Shown one piece after another: positions 31,428-34,793 of a stretch of DNA of 34,793 nt. Origin of the DNA: Anaerolineales bacterium (GTDB taxonomy: Bacteria > Chloroflexota > Anaerolineae > Anaerolineales > Villigracilaceae); contig JAEURI010000104.1 of the NCBI GenBank assembly GCA_016789225.1, forward strand, positions 1-34,793, in the 5' to 3' direction. Made by a program: the position numbers and the translations under genes. The stretch's first letter is position 1, and each line of letters begins with the position of its first letter. The notes below the pieces were generated by a model. The model was not told the origin of the DNA, did not search any database, and worked only from the letters and a program-made list of their open reading frames with translations.

Positions 31428-32876
31428 TTAGAACAAATTCAAGGCACCCGCATCCGACCAGTTATAGAACGGGCCGAACAACGTACCGAGAACAATCACT
31501 CCGATCACCAAGATGACCAGCGCAATCGTGTAAGGCTGGGTCAGCGGAACCAGGTGTTGCTCCTCATCCTGATCGGGCATCCGATACAGATAGACGAACT
31601 TCAAAACATTCAGGTAGTAATATACGCCGATGATCGAATTGATAATACCAACAATGACCAGCCAGGTATAGCCGGTCTGCACGCCCGCGGCAAAGACAAA
31701 AACCTTCGCTACGAAACCGCCGAACGGAGGCATCCCCGCCAGCGAGAGGAAGGCGGCCAGCATCATCAATCCCAGCAAGGGATTGCGGCGGCTGAGACCC
31801 GCATAATCAGAGATCTCTTCGAGGCCGGTAATACGGCTGTAAGCCATGACGATACCGAAGGCAAGCAGGTTCGTTGCAATGTACGCCGCAAGGTAAAAGA
31901 CCACACTGGCCGCGCCAAGTTGATTGAACGCCACCACGCCGATCATTGCATACCCCGCATGTGAGATCGAGGAATACGCCAGCAGGCGTTTGATATTCGT
32001 CTGCGGAAGAGCTAACAGATTACCAACCGTCATGGAGACCGCCGCCAGGACGGCCAGGATCATCGTCCAAATGCCAGAGAAATCCGGAAAGGCGACAAAG
32101 AACAATCGCAAAATGACGGCAAAACCGGCAGCCTTGGAAGCCGTGGAGAGATAGCCCGCCACAGGAGTCGGCGCGCCTTGATATACGTCCGGAGCCCAGA
32201 AATGGAACGGAACGATGGAAACCTTGAAGCCCAGTCCCACCATCACGAGCAACACAATTCCAAAAGCGATCAATGGAGAGATGGTCCCGGAGGTCAACTT
32301 TACAGCGATGTCGTCCAGGCTCGTGGTGCCGGAGAAACCGAACACCAGGCTGAACCCGTACAACATGATCGTTGAAGCCAGAGTGCCGTACAACAGGTAT
32401 TTGAAGCCCGCTTCTGTGGAGCGCTCATCGTTGAGAATAAAGCCCGCCAGAATGTAGATCGGTATCGAAGCGGTCTCAATCGAAAGGTAGAGCATGACCA
32501 GATCGGAAGAAGCCGCCATCAGGTTCATGCCCATAAGCGAGGCAAGAAGTAGCACATAGGCCTCGCCGCGTTTTCCAGCCCGTTCATGATCCATCAGCAA
32601 AAGCGCGGTTGCCGCTCCTGCAAACATGAACAGCATTTTGAGGAAAAAACCCAGCCAGTCAAAACGGATCATGCCGCCAAGGACGGCCACAGGCTCACCA
32701 GGGCGGCCAAACAACAAGCTGATGACCATGGAGAGCAGCAGGCCGCCTGCCGTAAGCCAGCCTGCATTGCGACGCTGGTCTTCCTTCCAGAAAGGCTCAA
32801 AGATGAGGATCAGAACCCCAAGAACCAAGATCAGGATCTCGGGCAGAATGGAGGCGAAAATCTGTGATGTAAACAT
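31428..32876 (-). CDS. nuoN: NADH-quinone oxidoreductase subunit N
   Basis: 482 residues with about 14 membrane helices. A proton-pumping antiporter-like subunit of complex I. Key region: GFKVSIVPFHFWAPDVYQGAPTPV (~222-245), with the conserved Lys225 region and LSTASKAAG after it; LLAYSSISHAGYAMIG carries the next conserved Lys/His area. The start overlaps the nuoM stop by one base (TAATG), showing translational coupling. It is the last gene of the complex I operon before a hairpin. Confidence 0.97.
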   Translation of the reverse strand: MFTSQIFASILPEILILVLGVLILIFEPFWKEDQRRNAGWLTAGGLLLSMVISLLFGRPGEPVAVLGGMIRFDWLGFFLKMLFMFAGAATALLLMDHERAGKRGEAYVLLLASLMGMNLMAASSDLVMLYLSIETASIPIYILAGFILNDERSTEAGFKYLLYGTLASTIMLYGFSLVFGFSGTTSLDDIAVKLTSGTISPLIAFGIVLLVMVGLGFKVSIVPFHFWAPDVYQGAPTPVAGYLSTASKAAGFAVILRLFFVAFPDFSGIWTMILAVLAAVSMTVGNLLALPQTNIKRLLAYSSISHAGYAMIGVVAFNQLGAASVVFYLAAYIATNLLAFGIVMAYSRITGLEEISDYAGLSRRNPLLGLMMLAAFLSLAGMPPFGGFVAKVFVFAAGVQTGYTWLVIVGIINSIIGVYYYLNVLKFVYLYRMPDQDEEQHLVPLTQPYTIALVILVIGVIVLGTLFGPFYNWSDAGALNLF

Positions 32877-34396
32877 TAGGCACCTCCCAGCAGGCGCATG
32901 ATATTCTCGACGCCTGTCGAAACCATCGGAACCATCACCGAGGGGAACACACCGATAATGACCATGAACAGGCAGAGGGTGGCAACTGCAATCTTATCCA
33001 AGACCGTGATGTCGCCGACGTGACCTTCGAGGTTTTCAGGCATGGGAGAGAAGAATACTTTGCGGATGTTGATCATGATGTAGGCTGCGGTGATGATAAT
33101 GGAAATGGAGCAGATGACCGCCACCAGCCACTGTTCCTCCCAGACTCCCATAAAGATGGGGAATTCCGCGACAAAACCGGAGAAGCCAGGCATGCCCATC
33201 GAAACCAGACCGCCAATGATGAAGCCAATGGTGGCGAAGGGCATGATCTTCGCCATGCCGCCCAATTCGGGGATCATACGGGTGTGGGCACGGTCATAGA
33301 TCATACCGGTCACGGCAAAGAAGAGAGCCGTCATGACGCCGTGGGAGAACATCTGCACGCCCGCGCCGGTGAGACCGGTGGTGTTGAGGGTGGAGATGCC
33401 AAGCATCACCAGCCCCATGTGAGAGACAGAGGAGAAGCCGATCATATATTTCAGGTCGGTTTGAACGAAAGCGATATAGGCGCCATACACCACGGCAACA
33501 CCTGCAAAAAGCATGATGAGCCACGACCATTGTTTTGCACCCTCGGGCAGGAGCATCACCCCCACGCGCAGCGCAGCGAATGCGCCCAATTTCATCAACA
33601 CACCCGCATGGAACATCGAAACGGCAGTCGGTGCAGCAACGTGGCCGTCCGGCGACCAGTTATGGAAGGGCCAGATGCCGCCCAAAACCGCAAAGCCAAG
33701 AAAGACCGGCAGGAACCACAAGGCTTGAAATTCGGGTGAAAAGCCCGCACCTTCCATCTTGAGCATGTCGAAGGAAAGCACACCCGTATTCTGGTATTGT
33801 GTCCAGTACATGGCAAGCGCGCCGACCAAAGCAACCACCGAACCGATGAAAAGATAAAGCGTCAACTTCATCGCCGCATATTCGCGGGTCTTAACCCAGC
33901 CCCAAATGGCGATGAGCAGATACATGGGGAATACGGCGATCTCATAGAAGAAGAACAGCATGAACAGGTCGAGCGAGACGAACACGCCAAACACGCCGCC
34001 CGCCAGAAGGAACAGAAAGGCGAAGAACTCGCGTGGCCTGTCCTGAATACCGGCCATGACATGCTTGTCATCGTCACCCCAGGAGATGAGCACGCCGGTG
34101 AACATGACAATGCCCGTCAGCAGCACGAGCGGAGCGCTCATGCCGTCCACGCCAAAGTGCAGCTCGATATGGATGGGGAAAATGTTCAGCCATTCATATT
34201 TCTCAATGAACTGATAGCCCCGCATGTCGCTGAGCAGATATTGCAGGTACACCCAGGCGGAGAGCAGCAAGTCGATTACTGCCGCTGCCAGAGCTACTGC
34301 GCGGGTTTCATTCTTCCGGTTGGCAGGCATCATCAAAATCAGCATGCCAGCGGCAAACGGAAGAAAGGTTATTACGCTCAAGATTGGAAAATTCAT
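32876..34396 (-). CDS. nuoM: NADH-quinone oxidoreductase subunit M
   Basis: 506 residues with about 14 helices. Proton-pumping subunit of complex I. Visible: FFFYEIAVFPMYLLIAIWG with the conserved Glu, the HNWSPDGHVAAPTAVSMFHAGVLMKLGAF block, FSSVSHMGLVMLG, and MGMPGFSGFVAEFPIF. Start set at the ATG at 34396 with GAGGTGATT before it; a GTG at 34402 overlaps that site. A second NuoM-like gene lies directly upstream (34451 onward). Confidence 0.97.
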   Translation of the reverse strand: MNFPILSVITFLPFAAGMLILMMPANRKNETRAVALAAAVIDLLLSAWVYLQYLLSDMRGYQFIEKYEWLNIFPIHIELHFGVDGMSAPLVLLTGIVMFTGVLISWGDDDKHVMAGIQDRPREFFAFLFLLAGGVFGVFVSLDLFMLFFFYEIAVFPMYLLIAIWGWVKTREYAAMKLTLYLFIGSVVALVGALAMYWTQYQNTGVLSFDMLKMEGAGFSPEFQALWFLPVFLGFAVLGGIWPFHNWSPDGHVAAPTAVSMFHAGVLMKLGAFAALRVGVMLLPEGAKQWSWLIMLFAGVAVVYGAYIAFVQTDLKYMIGFSSVSHMGLVMLGISTLNTTGLTGAGVQMFSHGVMTALFFAVTGMIYDRAHTRMIPELGGMAKIMPFATIGFIIGGLVSMGMPGFSGFVAEFPIFMGVWEEQWLVAVICSISIIITAAYIMINIRKVFFSPMPENLEGHVGDITVLDKIAVATLCLFMVIIGVFPSVMVPMVSTGVENIMRLLGGA

Positions 34397-34411
34397 AATC
34401 ACCTCGTATTG

Positions 34412-34441
34412 CGCAATGCTTAATTTAGCATACGCATTGCG
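34412..34441. repeat. Inverted repeat between the two nuoM-like genes
   Basis: CGCAATGC (34412-34419) and GCATTGCG (34434-34441) form a hairpin with a 14-base AT-rich loop in the 54-nt gap, ending about 15 bases before the nuoM start. Flanking GTATTACGCATTA repeats part of the motif. With no T run it is probably a processing or stabilising hairpin, or a short interspersed repeat. Confidence 0.55.
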
Positions 34442-34450
34442 TATTACGCA

Positions 34451-34793
34451 TTAGAAGAGGGCTGTGACTGCCTTGTTGATGACTTCCAGGATCCACGCAG
34501 GCCAGACGCCGATGATCAAGATCAAGATCATCAACGGGACCATTACAATAATCTCGCGCGTATTGATCTCGGTCAGTTTGTGTTCGCCGTGCGCCCAGTG
34601 TTCATTCAACGGGCCGTGCAAAACCTTCATGATGCCCTTCAGAATGTAGGCACCTGTAAATAGCAAGCCCAGCATGGAAATGACCGTGTAGATCGTAAGC
34701 GGCTGGTAGGCACCCCGCACGATCATGAACTCGGAGACGAAGCCGTTGAGTCCGGGCAGACCCAGCGAGGCCATGGAGGTAAAGATCAGGATG
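34451..34793 (-). CDS. nuoM: Second NuoM-like complex I subunit (N-terminus off the window)
   Basis: C-terminal ~113 residues; the frame stays open to the right edge. It shows ASLGLPGLNGFVSEFMIVRGAY, the C-terminal signature of NuoM (NuoL usually has GIPPFSGF-like wording). It continues with a helix ending in AYILKGIMKVLHGPLNEHW, then a short hydrophilic loop and a last helix (IIVMVPLMILILIIGVWPAWIL). It is followed in the same operon by another full-length NuoM, so complex I here probably has two NuoM-type pumps. A NuoL identity cannot be excluded with so little sequence. Confidence 0.85.
   Translation of the reverse strand, partial: ILIFTSMASLGLPGLNGFVSEFMIVRGAYQPLTIYTVISMLGLLFTGAYILKGIMKVLHGPLNEHWAHGEHKLTEINTREIIVMVPLMILILIIGVWPAWILEVINKAVTALF

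Noticed and set aside
33020-33739. 239-codon plus-strand frame opposite nuoM
   Set aside because: Antisense shadow, rich in His and Gly, with no start context.

Overview
The window comes from a moderately GC-rich bacterial chromosome, most likely Chloroflexota, class Anaerolineae. I infer this from a complete V/A-type ATPase operon beside F-type Fo genes, two NuoM-like subunits in one complex I operon, an S-layer-homology secreted protein and an ornithine/lysine/DAP-ambiguous MurE. No 16S rRNA or other marker is present to confirm it.

Layout. 1-1558 (minus): start of a secreted repeat protein with SLH domains, cut by the left edge. 1559-1990: AT-rich spacer with a perfect 15-bp inverted repeat and a terminator. 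1991-4564 (minus): three-gene ABC-2 exporter operon. Its leader (about 4565-4767) encodes a 20-residue peptide with a strong ribosome site, followed by an intrinsic terminator and alternative pairings, which looks like an attenuator. 4822-9820 (plus): DinB-like protein, rpsO with a structured leader, pnp, prfC. 9915-13796 (plus): CtlX-like hydrolase, an AT-rich islet with an Excalibur-domain protein and a small membrane protein, a palindrome-rich spacer, an MFS transporter and a VOC protein. 13888-16883 (plus): membrane-anchored dihaem cytochrome c coupled to a sensor histidine kinase. 16892-19802 (minus): GNAT acetyltransferase, MurE, and an Fno-like dinucleotide-binding protein.

From 19928 to the right edge everything is on the minus strand and concerns membrane energetics. 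Read in the direction of transcription: complex I genes (nuoM-like, nuoM, nuoN); then the Fo genes (atpZ/I-like, a, c, and a b-delta fusion) from a near-consensus promoter placed almost at the start codon; then a strong terminator; then the V/A-ATPase operon (G/H, C, I, K, F, E, A, B, D) from its own promoter. No F1 alpha, gamma, beta or epsilon gene follows the b-delta gene, so the F-type operon is split, and the V-type operon occupies the place where F1 genes usually lie.

The most notable observations are the peptide-encoding attenuator in front of the ABC exporter, the split Fo operon with its shortened b-delta fusion and apparently leaderless promoter, the cytochrome-kinase pair, and several unexplained inverted or direct repeats.
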